Counted from the stretch's first letter, positions 49,401 through 52,090 are shown. The stretch is 60,000 nucleotides of DNA from Antedon mediterranea (GCF_964355755.1 NC_092674.1:15941001-16001000), one strand, 5' to 3'. The notes: generated by a model from the sequence alone, not told the origin. Program-made: numbers and translations.

Positions 49401-51442
49401 CTTATAAAAATAATATAGCAAACGTCCATTCGATACAGAAACGATGCCAACAAAAAATATAAAAAAAACAAGTTAAACTTCAATTTAAGTATAGTATCAT
49501 TCAATCGCTCCAAATTAGTCCAACAATACATTGTTTGGGTGTATTGTCCAAGCTTCTAAGGGCGATGAAAATGGTGTTTATTATTAGATAATTATCATAA
49601 CAAAACATTGTAGGCTACAAACAATACTATGTTCAGAATGATCTACCTATATGTAGGCTACGAAAGGTTATACGTAGATACGAAGCAGTAATTTCTTTCT
49701 GTACTTTCTGTACTGAAGCTCATTTGAAAAATGAACAAAACTTGTTTACATCGCCAATCCTACTTCAGAAAGAAGGGGTATTACTAAAACCTGAAAACAC
49801 CTGCAAACCTTAAACATAGCAACATAATATAAGTTATTGTATTTATTCTTATTAATATTTGCTTACCTGGACCTCAGAATCTTGGTCAACAAGTGTCAAC
49901 GGTAACCACTGCTCTCTTCCATGGTATTTATGTAGTTCATCCCTTCTAAGAGCAACTTTACCAACAATATTTTCCAACCTCTTTATCAATCTATCTTTTT
50001 CGTAGACATAAAAACCTAAGATACGGAATTTCTTTGCAACACCAAAGTCACATTCTTCGGCCCAAAATGGACTAAAAAAAAGCAAATTTTAAAAAGCAAA
50101 TGACACTACTGGGGAGTTTATTGAATGAGAATCAAAACAAAAAAATGAAAAAAAAACATACCTTTCTCTGTATAGGACTTTTATTATCTACTAATTTAAT
50201 GTATCTCTTACCAATCAGTCTTTTCTTGAACAGCTGTACGATAAACTTCTTCCTGGTCAAGTTTAATACAACAATAATAATCTTTGGTACCAGAATAAAG
50301 GTTTTTAGCTTCTCCTGAAATATGATTGAAACAAAAAAAAAGTAAATAAAAAAAAACACAGTACCATTTGGATATTTAAAAATTAAAAATTATGATTTAG
50401 ACAGTAGCCCCAGGGCTGAGTCACAGAAATCAGCGCACACATGCAGCTGGTCCCAGCCTGGCACCGCTTTCCCTACACAAACAAACTCATATAATGAGGC
50501 TATAGGTTATAGTACGTAGTTGGCCTCTGTAGAAACGGTTTTCTGTGTTGTCAGGGAACATTTTCGCCAGTGTAGCATAGCAAAAAGCTATACAAAACAA
50601 CCTTATTGCTACACATTTCTAAAATTGTGCAGCAAAAAATACAATACAAAACTATGTTTCTCAACTTAAAAATCAGTTTGATTAGCAATATTGCTAAACA
50701 AAATTTTTTAATGAAATTTTTCCCTGGTTGTAGAATTAAAATCAACAGACGTAGGCTACATTTAGTTTTTGGCACACATGACGGCAGTAATAGCGATAAA
50801 TGAAGCATAAAAGAAAATGTTAAGCAGTTTGATCACTGTTTTCGCATATGAAAACAAATCCAAAGTCATTACACAATGATGTCACACATGTACCACATCC
50901 CCACTGGCTGACTATGTCGTAATGCAATTTTACCGTACCTATCCAAACGGAAGTTAGGATACCGTACCGTATCTTTAGCCACGCCGTTTTTTCAAATTAT
51001 CCATTGAATTAAAATACATCATTTGTTTGTTTTTCCACTTCGAAGGCCTACCTAGCTACTTAGTTTAGGCCATACTACCCTATACTAGGCCTAGGCTAAC
51101 TAAACAAATGCCTAACTTCTAGCCTAGCTAGGCCCGGGGCCTAGGCTTAACCTTGGCCCTCTAGGCCTAGGCCAAGAGCATAGGCCTAGCCCCTACTAGG
51201 CCTAAAACTAGCCCGAGCCAGGCGGACTCCAGCCAGGAGGTTTGGCCGTATAGATAGGCCTCTAGCTAGGCTTAAGTTAATTAATGTGGCTAGCTAGGCC
51301 TAGGCTGGCTATAGCTAGAGCTAAGGCTATTCGCCGGGCTATGCCTAGTCTAGCCAGACAGGCCTATGAGCCTATTTTGCTTACCAATTTTAATTTTCAA
51401 GCTTTCTAATATCCTAACATTTGGAATTGAAGGTTCTGCCAT
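2387..51442 (-). CDS. RASA3: Ras GTPase-activating protein, GAP1 family (RASA3/RASA2 orthologue), 24 coding exons
   Basis: This protein speeds GTP hydrolysis by Ras (and probably Rap) at the inner plasma membrane, switching signalling off; PH and Btk modules bind phosphoinositides or inositol phosphates. Coding exons, 5' to 3' on the minus strand: 51442-51385, 50314-50212, 50071-49867, 43265-43186, 42559-42479, 38930-38858, 38293-38214, 33522-33415, 33308-33152, 33007-32859, 31224-31035, 26797-26674, 26543-26437, 26000-25920, 25117-25034, 24343-24270, 22529-22420, 21748-21666, 17966-17896, 14710-14621, 12736-12686, 11579-11476, 6104-5927, 2456-2387. They total 2511 nt, or 836 residues plus stop; vertebrate RASA3 is about the same length. 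Layout: C2A about 9-120, C2B about 122-265, RasGAP about 300-560, PH about 583-685, Btk motif 692-714. Arginine finger is R372; FLRFFAPAI is 484-492. The start ATG has a good context (AAAATGG). RASA2 and RASA3 arose by vertebrate duplication, so the symbol means the shared orthologue. Confidence 0.95.
2513..3148. repeat. Repeat D, copy a (short inverted ends)
   Basis: It begins TTAAAGCCCCCTTCC and ends GGAAGGCGTCTTTAA, imperfect inverted ends bordered by TTAA on both sides. The body matches 36284-37117 almost throughout. Probably a small DNA transposon in intron 23. TTAA ends would suit a piggyBac-type element, but the evidence is thin. Confidence 0.6.
3218..5134. mobile_element. 1.9 kb foldback element with 5-bp target duplication
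   Basis: The whole segment is a giant inverted repeat centred near 4180. Ends are TGTTGAACCC and GGGTTCAACA. The outer 250 bp of each arm are tandem copies of CACAAATGTGAAAAC-type words (3227-3475; reversed at 4870-5130). Inward, each arm holds roughly 135-bp subrepeats with ACAAGGTCAAGG and TCCAAGTCGATG. GGGAT stands directly before (3213-3217) and after (5135-5139), a credible target-site duplication. The 83- and 65-codon frames inside are by-products of the repeats. No transposase is present, so it is non-autonomous. It lies in intron 23. Confidence 0.88.
5140..5926. other. Intron 23 sequence, no feature recognised
   Basis: AT-rich intronic DNA between the foldback element and exon 23. 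The 60-codon frame at 5335-5517 shows no known motif. Confidence 0.5.
5927..6104 (-). CDS. RASA3: RASA3-like exon 23 (C-terminal region)
   Basis: Codons 755-813 plus two bases. It contains [29 protein letters not shown] and QYGSE, matching SVYDGPEQEE, FVIDDPQETYKTLKQV and KYGSQ. Acceptor TATTTAG, donor GCGA|GTATGT. Confidence 0.93.
6186..6230 (+). repeat. R1/R2-type 5' terminus fragment
   Basis: It starts ACTAGATTTGAACTCGAGTT and continues TAGTTATCC and ACGACAAAC. This is the 5' layout of R1 (ACTAGA, hairpin, then TTATCC) with an R2-like first word. No matching 3' end was seen before the next R2 copy at 6442. Confidence 0.5.
6773..6842 (-). other. tRNA-like module inside R2 (A and B boxes)
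   Basis: On the minus strand this reads TGGCTCAGTGG (A box) and, about 40 bp on, GATCGAGTC (B box). The same module is at 39395-39466 and, with a deletion, near 54180-54240, at the same place in each R2 copy. It is part of the R2 body, not a free tRNA gene. Confidence 0.6.
6865..6981. repeat. 115-bp direct repeat, left copy (right copy 7287-7400)
   Basis: Starting at GAGTATTTACTATACAG, the same 115 bp recur at 7287-7400 with very few differences. The SINE lies between them. This is far longer than a normal SINE target duplication, so it points to a local segmental duplication or recombination between R2 copies. Confidence 0.8.
7015..7286 (-). mobile_element. tRNA-derived SINE, family S3, copy a
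   Basis: Read on the minus strand from 7286: a tRNA-like head GAGCTGTGGCTTGGTGG with B box GGTTCAAGTCC, then a body shared with 41935-42172 (both have ACAAGATGCTCTACATA on the plus strand). The head contains GGGAGTGGAG and its complement recurs in the body, giving an inverted pair. Confidence 0.75.
7640..9035. other. Intron 22 sequence, no gene seen
   Basis: AT-rich intronic DNA without a recognisable coding region or strong repeat match inside the window. Confidence 0.45.
9036..10395 (-). mobile_element. Inverted-repeat element with R1-family content (copy b)
   Basis: The ends form an inverted repeat of about 50 bp around GATATTTGTGCCAAAATAGA (left near 9060, right near 10360). The interior matches the complement of R1 at 44255-45853, including the end hairpin AGTTATCCGC...GCGGATAACT (9098-9123) and TGACGTCA sites near 9534 and 9693. 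Two nested elements, or one element whose ends were replaced, would both fit. Confidence 0.65.
10434..10866 (-). mobile_element. Small Penelope/retrozyme-like element with hammerhead-like core
   Basis: Flanked by the 13-bp direct repeat AATTGTATTCTTA (about 10421 and 10867). Inverted ends share GTTGATATAAGTTTG and GGTACACCA, preceded on the left by about 30 extra bases, as in the tail extension of Penelope-like LTRs. Inside are a hammerhead-like motif (10528-10561) and 2.4 copies of a 47-bp tandem repeat (10667-10790). Confidence 0.6.
10528..10561 (-). ncRNA. Hammerhead-ribozyme-like core
   Basis: On the minus strand: CTGAGGA, a 7-bp stem CGATCAA/TTGATCG with a 6-base loop, then AAAC GTC. 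This matches CUGANGA - stem II - GAAAC and the GUC cleavage triplet. No convincing stem I flanks it, so activity, if any, may need a dimer. Confidence 0.4.
10880..11475. other. Intron 22 sequence, no feature recognised
   Basis: AT-rich intronic DNA that runs up to the GC donor of exon 22. No gene or repeat family identified. Confidence 0.45.
11476..11579 (-). CDS. RASA3: RASA3-like exon 22 (post-Btk helix); GC donor
   Basis: Codons 720-754 plus one base. It contains [16 protein letters not shown] and NIDKLEKMR, matching DIDGDRETERIYSLF and SKLEKM. The exon ends AGAG|GCAAGT, a consensus GC donor. The nearby GT would give phase 2, which exon 23 (phase 1) rejects. Confidence 0.92.
11999..12530. 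repeat. 23-bp minisatellite, about 23 nearly perfect copies
   Basis: The unit is ATTACACAACTACTGTACTACCA. Copies look identical along the array, which suggests recent expansion or assembly collapse. A 23-bp unit keeps frames open, so the 192- and 188-codon frames here are artefacts. It lies in intron 21, about 155 bp from exon 21. Confidence 0.97.
12686..12736 (-). CDS. RASA3: RASA3-like exon 21 (Btk zinc motif cysteines)
   Basis: Codons 703-719. It is the smallest coding exon (51 bp). [17 protein letters not shown] supplies C703, C704 and C714, so the H-x10-CC-x9-C zinc site is complete. Acceptor TTTTCAG, donor AG|GTATAT. A 23-bp minisatellite lies on each side. Confidence 0.9.
13081..13160 (-). 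mobile_element. SINE family S1 fragment seeding the satellite
   Basis: The plus strand from GGACCTACG to CTCGAACTCATGCC aligns with 27654-27735 of the full S1 SINE (GGACCTACGGTTTATAG to CTCGAACCCCTGCC). The 23-bp array starts inside this alignment, at the B-box part of the tRNA-like head. Confidence 0.75.
13151..14512. repeat. 23-bp minisatellite, about 59 copies
   Basis: The unit is GCTAACTCATGCCGATATTG plus TTG or TTA. Two main variants (GTTGGC and GTTAGC) come in blocks. Rare 24-bp variants with GTTTAGC and CATGTCG occur together near 13465 and again near 13695, hinting at a higher-order period of about 230 bp. It lies in intron 20, about 110 bp from exon 20 and 415 bp from exon 21. Confidence 0.97.
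14621..14710 (-). CDS. RASA3: RASA3-like exon 20 (end of PH, start of Btk motif)
   Basis: Codons 673-702 plus two bases. It contains [24 protein letters not shown]692 is the histidine zinc ligand of the Btk motif. Acceptor ATTTTTAG, donor TG|GTAAGA. The 23-bp minisatellite begins about 110 bp beyond the donor. Confidence 0.92.
14779..14815 (-). repeat. Terminal hairpin of an R1/R2-like family (R3)
   Basis: On the minus strand AATAGGCTATCGCTCT pairs with AGAGCGATGATAGCC over a 4-base loop and is followed by CTAATAC. R1 and R2 end in the same manner. Sequence to its right (14820-15240) shares stretches with the R1/R2 interiors. Confidence 0.55.
14820..15837. other. Intron 19, probable R3 body, no gene
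   Basis: No coding region. About 15120-15210 (CGTGCGTACACTCGC ... TTTCAGGACATTTTAAGC) resembles 18170-18215, so the stretch belongs to the dispersed R1-R3 sequence pool. The right boundary is unclear. Confidence 0.4.
15838..17300 (-). mobile_element. Decayed non-LTR retrotransposon (LINE-B), 5' truncated
   Basis: Reading the minus strand from 17290: [43 protein letters not shown], then a degenerate [11 protein letters not shown], the reverse-transcriptase active site YADDTTLLL (about 16740), and a C-terminal [13 protein letters not shown] near 15990. Stops and frameshifts break it, so it is dead. It lies in sense orientation in intron 19. Its 3' end (15841-15893) resembles the S1 SINE tail. 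Confidence 0.88.
17300..17895. other. Intron 19, no feature recognised
   Basis: Two similar phrases with ACGTTGTTTTGCC (about 17530-17600) also occur reversed near 15535-15590. No gene evidence for the 101-codon frame at 17365-17670. Confidence 0.4.
17896..17966 (-). CDS. RASA3: RASA3-like exon 19 (PH domain)
   Basis: Codons 650-672 plus two bases. It contains [20 protein letters not shown], nearly identical to [20 protein letters not shown]. Acceptor CTTTTTAG, donor TG|GTACGT. Confidence 0.95.
18170..19440 (-). repeat. R1-family fragment (copy d), minus orientation
   Basis: It contains TATGAATTCATATAC, ATCCGATGTCATGACATC and CATATGGCCAGTTGAATTC, matching the complement of R1 at 44690-44760. 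Termini are not evident. Confidence 0.55.
18931..19016. repeat. Tandem duplication, two units of about 45 bp
   Basis: The phrase CAGCAGCAAGGGGTATAGGG ... GGAGATCATATGTCCTT occurs twice in a row with few differences. Confidence 0.8.
19450..20510. other. Intron 18 repeats: R6 copy and a 70-bp duplication
   Basis: About 19608-19745 (TTTGATTGGTCAGTTTTAAC, CAATTCAACG) resembles 24465-24640. About 20266-20410 holds two copies of a phrase around CTCAGCCC.ACCATGGT. No gene seen. Confidence 0.5.
20520..21010. repeat. R5 element fragment, copy a
   Basis: It shares AACA.TACATTGTT, TTTGCATTGTCC, GATGACAATA and ACCCTACGAT with 23350-23760. The 83-codon minus-strand frame here is repeat sequence. Confidence 0.6.
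21666..21748 (-). CDS. RASA3: RASA3-like exon 18 (PH domain)
   Basis: Codons 622-649. It contains [19 protein letters not shown], aligning with IENILAVERLEEESFKMKN. There is no long frame; it was found by homology between exons 17 and 19. Acceptor TTGACTAG, donor AAT|GTAAGC. Its first residues (CSALCTIA) are less conserved. Confidence 0.88.
22420..22529 (-). CDS. RASA3: RASA3-like exon 17 (PH domain, basic pocket)
   Basis: Codons 585-621. It contains [28 protein letters not shown], matching [22 protein letters not shown]. These basic residues form the inositol-phosphate pocket in the family. Donor TCAG|GTATTC. Confidence 0.95.
22602..23801. mobile_element. R5 element with short inverted ends, copy b
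   Basis: The ends are GTACAGAAAGAAC (22602) and GTTCTTTCTGTAC (ending 23800). The interior is rich in CTACGTTG and TTCGTAGG words. It lies in intron 16, about 70 bp from the acceptor side of exon 17. No transposase; a MITE-like element. Confidence 0.65.
24270..24343 (-). CDS. RASA3: RASA3-like exon 16 (GAP-PH linker)
   Basis: Codons 561-584 plus two bases. It contains [18 protein letters not shown] and PIVLKEG, matching FLDLISSSGRRDPKSVEQ and PIVLKEG, the entry to the PH domain. Donor GG|GTGAGT. Confidence 0.94.
24450..24645. repeat. R6 repeat, second copy
   Basis: It matches 19608-19745 in the phrases TTTGATTGGTCA, AACATTGATTTTT and GTCAATTCAACG. A dispersed repeat of unknown type. Confidence 0.5.
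25034..25117 (-). CDS. RASA3: RASA3-like exon 15 (end of RasGAP)
   Basis: Codons 533-560. It contains [17 protein letters not shown], aligning with ASFKESYMATFYEFFN. Acceptor TTCCAG. Donor ATG|GTTAGT is weak at position +3 but keeps phase 0. Confidence 0.9.
25920..26000 (-). CDS. RASA3: RASA3-like exon 14 (RasGAP)
   Basis: Codons 506-532. It contains [16 protein letters not shown], almost identical to [16 protein letters not shown] in human RASA3. Phase 0 at both ends; donor TTG|GTAAGT. Confidence 0.95.
26437..26543 (-). CDS. RASA3: RASA3-like exon 13 (Ras[12 protein letters not shown] motif)
   Basis: Codons 470-505. It contains [16 protein letters not shown] and [15 protein letters not shown], the most conserved block of RasGAP domains, which holds the arginine finger in position. 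Acceptor GGCAG, donor CCG|GTAAGA. Confidence 0.97.
26674..26797 (-). CDS. RASA3: RASA3-like exon 12 (RasGAP)
   Basis: Codons 429-469 plus one base. It contains [15 protein letters not shown] and [17 protein letters not shown], aligning with LRQYVDRVFHAITES and CPTVMCDIFFSLREAA. Donor CCAG|GTAAGT. Confidence 0.94.
26810..27460. other. Intron 11, no gene recognised
   Basis: Unremarkable AT-rich DNA. The three phrases ending in CATATGG or ATATGGAC near 27140-27400 are not clear repeats. Confidence 0.4.
27462..27800 (-). mobile_element. tRNA-derived SINE, family S1, full length
   Basis: From 27800 leftwards on the minus strand: tRNA-like head with A box TGGCCGAGCGG and B box GGTTCGAGGCTC, a body with TCTTTCGAGACGAGTAGG, and a tail ending in ATTGATTGATTG on the plus strand. 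The tail segment ACTGGTCTCCCA (27525) also occurs at the 3' end of LINE-B. Confidence 0.85.
28087..29079. mobile_element. Inverted-repeat element R10
   Basis: The left end TGTGACCCGATCTTGCAAAA is repeated inverted at the right end (TTTTGCCAGATCGGGTGACA), bordered by ATAT. The ends are about 25 bp with few mismatches. TGACGTCA occurs at 28329. The open frames of 75-95 codons match nothing known. Confidence 0.7.
29090..29640. other. Intron 11, no feature recognised
   Basis: AT-rich intronic DNA with no gene or clear repeat seen. Confidence 0.4.
29665..29975. repeat. R4 element, copy a
   Basis: It contains ACAGGAATCTATTTAGATG and ACAAATAATGAATGTTTTAT as at 32311-32360, and ends near TATTTATTATTTGTA. 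A dispersed MITE-like repeat. Confidence 0.6.
30895..31004 (+). mobile_element. R2 element 3' end fragment (copy d)
   Basis: It carries CTTAGCTAGATGAAATTGAT, AAATAAATAAAG, CAGAATCAATAAGG and the hairpin GGTTATATGCAT...ATGCATAACC, then CTAAA. These are the R2 3' features. It ends about 30 bp from the donor of exon 11. Confidence 0.7.
31035..31224 (-). CDS. RASA3: RASA3-like exon 11 (RasGAP, arginine finger)
   Basis: Codons 365-428. It contains [19 protein letters not shown] with the catalytic arginine finger at R372, then [23 protein letters not shown] and DNL. This is the strongest identifying segment, nearly collinear with vertebrate RASA2/RASA3. The donor CTT|GTAAGT lies only about 30 bp from the end of an R2 transposon fragment. 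Confidence 0.97.
32130..32460. mobile_element. R4 element, copy b, with a long hairpin
   Basis: It matches 29640-29975. Its right third is a hairpin (32340-32447). Confidence 0.65.
32340..32447. other. 108-nt near-perfect hairpin
   Basis: Outer arms of 17 bp (32340-32356 with 32430-32446, ACAAATAATGAATGTTT) and inner arms of 22 bp (32364-32385 with 32404-32425) are perfectly complementary. They are separated by a small internal loop and an 18-base apical loop. It lies in intron 10 and would be transcribed with the gene. Confidence 0.85.
32859..33007 (-). CDS. RASA3: RASA3-like exon 10 (RasGAP, N-terminal helices)
   Basis: Codons 316-364 plus two bases. It contains [24 protein letters not shown] and [10 protein letters not shown], matching the first GAP helices (ILGEVCREK, PLVRLFLHYG). 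Donor GC|GTATGT. Confidence 0.94.
33152..33308 (-). CDS. RASA3: RASA3-like exon 9 (C2B-GAP linker)
   Basis: Codons 263-315. It contains [26 protein letters not shown] and [12 protein letters not shown]. These match WYFLQPRDN, DLGSLRLNVVYTEDHVF and LRDLLLKS in human RASA3, the entry to the GAP domain. Donor TCG|GTAAGT. Confidence 0.95.
33415..33522 (-). CDS. RASA3: RASA3-like exon 8 (end of C2B)
   Basis: Codons 227-262 plus two bases. It contains [20 protein letters not shown], aligning with [20 protein letters not shown]. The acidic calcium ligands of classical C2 domains are absent in this loop, as in vertebrate GAP1 members that do not respond to calcium. Donor TG|GTAAGT. Confidence 0.93.
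33643..33738. repeat. Tandem duplication, 48 bp x 2
   Basis: Two adjacent copies starting TCTTGATCAACCTTAAGTGT differ at one base (CATTTATT against CATCTATT). Confidence 0.9.
33740..35270. other. Intron 7, no gene recognised
   Basis: A half copy of the R4 hairpin lies near 33799-33845. GTGGGCCGAATCGTCCC at 34758 also occurs near 21247. Nothing coding was recognised. Confidence 0.4.
35278..36270. repeat. Unclassified repeat with D-type left end
   Basis: It begins TTAAAGCCCCCTTCC, like repeat D. CTCCAGACGGAGT and ACTCCGTCTGG (35301-35402) form an inverted pair. A right end could not be set; D copy b starts directly after it. Confidence 0.4.
36284..37117. repeat. Repeat D, copy b, interrupted by a SINE
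   Basis: It matches 2521-3148 nearly throughout, including GCGGCCCGCTATAAATCCCA and GGCAAAAATAGAAAGACAAT. The match breaks after TTTACCA (36793) and resumes at AACGTACATTTAAGACAA (37011). The gap is a SINE. The right end is GGAAGGGGTCTTTAA. Confidence 0.7.
36795..37010 (+). mobile_element. SINE S5, 5' truncated, with A-rich tail
   Basis: B box GGGTTCAATCC, a body with ACCTAGTGCAGGGTTGTAACT and TAAGCACGATAAATTATTAA, and an A-rich tail (about 36969-37010). Copy a of repeat D shows the uninterrupted site at about 3037. No clear target duplication remains. Confidence 0.7.
37124..37790. mobile_element. MITE with TA duplication and CCGTACTGAC ends
   Basis: TA (37122-37123) and TA (37791-37792) flank inverted ends CCGTACTGAC.CGG.TATAAGCCC. 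GGGCTTATACCCGAG occurs four times near the ends. The TA target suggests a Tc1/mariner-type or similar mobiliser. The interior has no transposase. Confidence 0.75.
38214..38293 (-). CDS. RASA3: RASA3-like exon 7 (C2B)
   Basis: Codons 201-226 plus two bases. No long open frame marks it. It was found by looking for the segment between exons 6 and 8: it carries [10 protein letters not shown], aligning with EEEDVDKLEI, between a GACACAG acceptor and an AA|GTAAGA donor, and both phases fit. Confidence 0.88.
38858..38930 (-). CDS. RASA3: RASA3-like exon 6 (C2B, lysine-rich strand)
   Basis: Codons 176-200. It contains [18 protein letters not shown] and then TFFFE, matching the family's KKTKVKKKT.NPQF.E..YFE. 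The cluster of lysines is typical of the C2B polybasic strand. Donor GAG|GTATGT, phase 0. Confidence 0.93.
39041..40520 (+). mobile_element. R2 element, complete copy b
   Basis: 5' end ACTAGATTTA, hairpin AATTCGTCACTATGACGAATT, then ATAGGTTATATGCAT. 3' end: AAAT microsatellite (40414-40471), GATTTTGACAGAATC, hairpin GGTTATATGCAT...ATGCATATAACC (40491-40517), closing CTAAT. Inside are a minus-strand tRNA-like module (39395-39466) and GCGCGTACGCAAGCG-type stretches shared with R1. No protein is encoded. Confidence 0.8.
40414..40471. repeat. (AAAT)n microsatellite
   Basis: About 14 units of AAAT, sited directly inside the R2 3' end. Shorter AAAT runs stand at the same place in the other R2 copies. 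Confidence 0.95.
40831..41875. mobile_element. R8 inverted-repeat element, interrupted by SINE S2
   Basis: The left end CCAGGGTTGGCATTTATCAA is mirrored by TTTGATAAATCCTGG at the right. Both flanks repeat TTTTTTTGCTTA and GTCTTA words. A MITE-like element; the 93-codon minus-strand frame inside is not a known protein. Confidence 0.65.
41558..41785 (+). mobile_element. tRNA-derived SINE S2 with 8-bp target duplications
   Basis: TATATTGA occurs directly before (41550-41557) and after (41786-41793). The first 74 nt keep a complete tRNA outline: a perfect 7-bp acceptor stem GGAGTTG/CAACTCC, A box TAGCCGAGTGG and B box GGTTCAATGCC. The body follows (AAAATGAGTACCTGGTTG). There is no A tail. The intact stem suggests a young insertion. 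Confidence 0.9.
41925..42175 (-). mobile_element. tRNA-derived SINE S3, copy b
   Basis: On the minus strand from 42172: head with TTGTGGCTTGGTGG and GGTTCAAGTCC, the body shared with 7015-7286, and an A tail seen as T13 at about 41926-41938. Confidence 0.8.
42479..42559 (-). CDS. RASA3: RASA3-like exon 5 (C2B)
   Basis: Codons 149-175 plus two bases. It contains [16 protein letters not shown], matching LPIVNGQCDPYATVTL in human RASA3. Acceptor TTTTAG, donor AG|GTAGGT. Confidence 0.92.
42770..42935 (-). mobile_element. tRNA-derived SINE S4
   Basis: Minus strand: TGGTTTAATGG (A box), GGTTCAAGCCC (B box), then a long A-rich stretch (T-rich complement; plus strand 42821-42854). The body beyond it is short. 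Confidence 0.6.
43186..43265 (-). CDS. RASA3: RASA3-like exon 4 (C2A-C2B junction)
   Basis: Codons 123-148 plus two bases. It begins [11 protein letters not shown], aligning with GKVHLELRLSE of vertebrate family members, and continues into the first strand of C2B. Donor CG|GTGTGT is weaker than the others, but phase 2 fits exon 5. Confidence 0.88.
43270..44254. other. Intron 3, no gene recognised
   Basis: AT-rich intronic DNA; the 86-codon minus-strand frame at 43575-43835 shows no known motif. Confidence 0.4.
44255..45853 (+). mobile_element. R1 element, complete copy a
   Basis: 5' end ACTAGACATGAA, hairpin ACTCGTCACTTTGACGAGT (44268-44286), then TAGTTATCCGC. 3' end: a perfect 32-nt palindrome at 45820-45851 that starts AGTTATCCGC and ends GCGGATAACT, closing CTAAT. 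The interior repeats a roughly 360-bp module (44640-45070) and holds TGACGTCA sites at 44703, 44881 and 45652. It carries no protein. Confidence 0.8.
46161..48051 (+). pseudogene. LINE-A reverse transcriptase (one frameshift)
   Basis: First frame (to about 46475): [45 protein letters not shown]. Second frame (to 48051): [36 protein letters not shown], active site [24 protein letters not shown]-terminal cysteine-rich block [18 protein letters not shown] resembles the zinc-like tail of jockey/CR1-type polymerases. It copies its own RNA at the target. Apart from one frameshift it looks young. The clade assignment is uncertain. Confidence 0.92.
48093..48136 (+). other. LINE-A 3' UTR hairpin
   Basis: GAGGCGCCTT (48093-48102) pairs with AAGGCGCCTC (48127-48136); inside, AAGATGG faces CCATCTT. 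It lies about 15 bp before AATAAA and the A tail, where LINE-specific recognition stems usually sit. Confidence 0.8.
48181..49013. repeat. Segment bounded by 21-bp inverted repeats
   Basis: TGGTCTTAAATTGTTCGAAA (48181) recurs inverted at 48993-49013 with one mismatch. The segment may be an unrelated small element. Near 48350-48440 the phrase TCAGCCATTGACTGT resembles TCAGTCCTTGACTGT at the LINE-C 3' end (59220), so a LINE 3' scrap may lie here. Confidence 0.5.
49360..49725. repeat. R5 element fragment, copy c
   Basis: It shares CAATACATTGTTTG, GATGAAAATGGTGTTTATTA and the right end GATACGAAGCAGTAATTTCT with the R5 copy at 22602-23801. It ends about 140 bp from exon 3. Confidence 0.6.
49867..50071 (-). 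CDS. RASA3: RASA3-like exon 3 (end of C2A)
   Basis: Codons 54-122. It starts with [11 protein letters not shown] and ends with DQDSEVQ, the family's end of C2A. The calcium-loop position that is FDRD in human RASA3 reads YEKD here (residues 77-80), so one acidic pair is altered. Donor CAG|GTAAGC. Confidence 0.95.
50212..50314 (-). CDS. RASA3: RASA3-like exon 2 (C2A)
   Basis: Codons 20-53. It contains [15 protein letters not shown] and [10 protein letters not shown], matching the family's C2A signature (GEAKNL, then LDQEEV.RT). Acceptor TTTCAG, donor TG|GTAAGA. Phases agree with both neighbours. Confidence 0.93.
50400..50995. mobile_element. R7 element, copy b (right part)
   Basis: It matches 57615-58092: CCCCAGGGCTGA, CACAGAAATCAGCGCACACA, then the right arm with GATGTCACACATGTACCA and ACCGTACCGTATCTTTAGCC. 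The left arm is missing. It lies in intron 1. Confidence 0.75.
51045..51365. repeat. TAGGCCTA-rich palindromic tract
   Basis: Dense overlapping TAGGCCTAGGC and CTAGCTAGGC palindromes fill intron 1 just after exon 1. Single copies occur across the window, but nowhere else this densely. Confidence 0.8.
51385..51442 (-). CDS. RASA3: RASA3-like exon 1 (start codon)
   Basis: Codons 1-19 plus one base. The frame begins [19 protein letters not shown] and leads into the first strand of C2A, like the LRVFQSVKIKIGE start of vertebrate RASA3. The donor is G|GTAAGC. No in-frame upstream ATG was needed. Confidence 0.9.
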
Positions 51443-51660
51443 TTTGATGACGGTACATTTTAAATTAGCCCATCATGATCTTGCTTGTTATACTGTTCGA
51501 TGTGTCTCCGGCGACGACCGACTCTCTCTCCAAGCGAGTGCAATTCTAATACAAATAAGGTTCGTGTGAATTGTTGATGTGGTTCCCCTCGCGCGTGGTG
51601 TGTGTTGCGGCGGCGATCCTTCTTCTTTACTTGACTATAATATCAGTCCTGTATAATATG
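51443..51660 (-). promoter_or_regulatory. Probable 5' UTR and promoter of the RASA3-like gene
   Basis: The segment before the start codon is CpG-richer than its surroundings (CTCCGGCGACGACCGAC, GTTGCGGCGGCGATCC on the plus strand). No TATA box is evident. The transcription start cannot be placed; a further non-coding exon upstream is possible. Confidence 0.4.
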
Positions 51661-51899
51661 GCCTGGCCTAGATCAGAGAGAGGAACTAGCTAGCTAGCTA
51701 TCTAGCTGCTGCTGACTGCACAACCACATCACGTGACGAGTTATAAGGTAAACAAACTTTCCTTTTGGAAATACAAACAGGAAGTGCTGTTTCCGGTTTC
51801 GTTACTAAAGTAAGCCAGCAGTAAAACCCGGACTTTTGGAAAGATTTCCCCACCCCCCGGGGGAAAAAAAGCAGTAATATAATAACTTTGAACTAGATC

Positions 51900-52090
51900 A
51901 CTTGACTAGCCCTAGTTAGTCATCCGAAACAAACGCCACGTACATGTCATACACGTTAGAATATTAATTTTAATATTAATTATTTACCTCTTTACTCCAT
52001 GGTATTACACACAGAAAAAGATTATGTTATTATGACCTGAAGAAAATAAATGTTGTTGAGTGTCTAAGTAGCATGGTGAAATCAAATGTT
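51900..52090 (+). repeat. R1 5' part, copy c
   Basis: AACTAGATCACTTGACTAG, TAGTTAGTCATCCG, AAACAAACGCCACGTACATG align with the first 140 bp of R1 at 44255. The matching 3' part may be 55870-56765, with later insertions in between. Confidence 0.6.
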
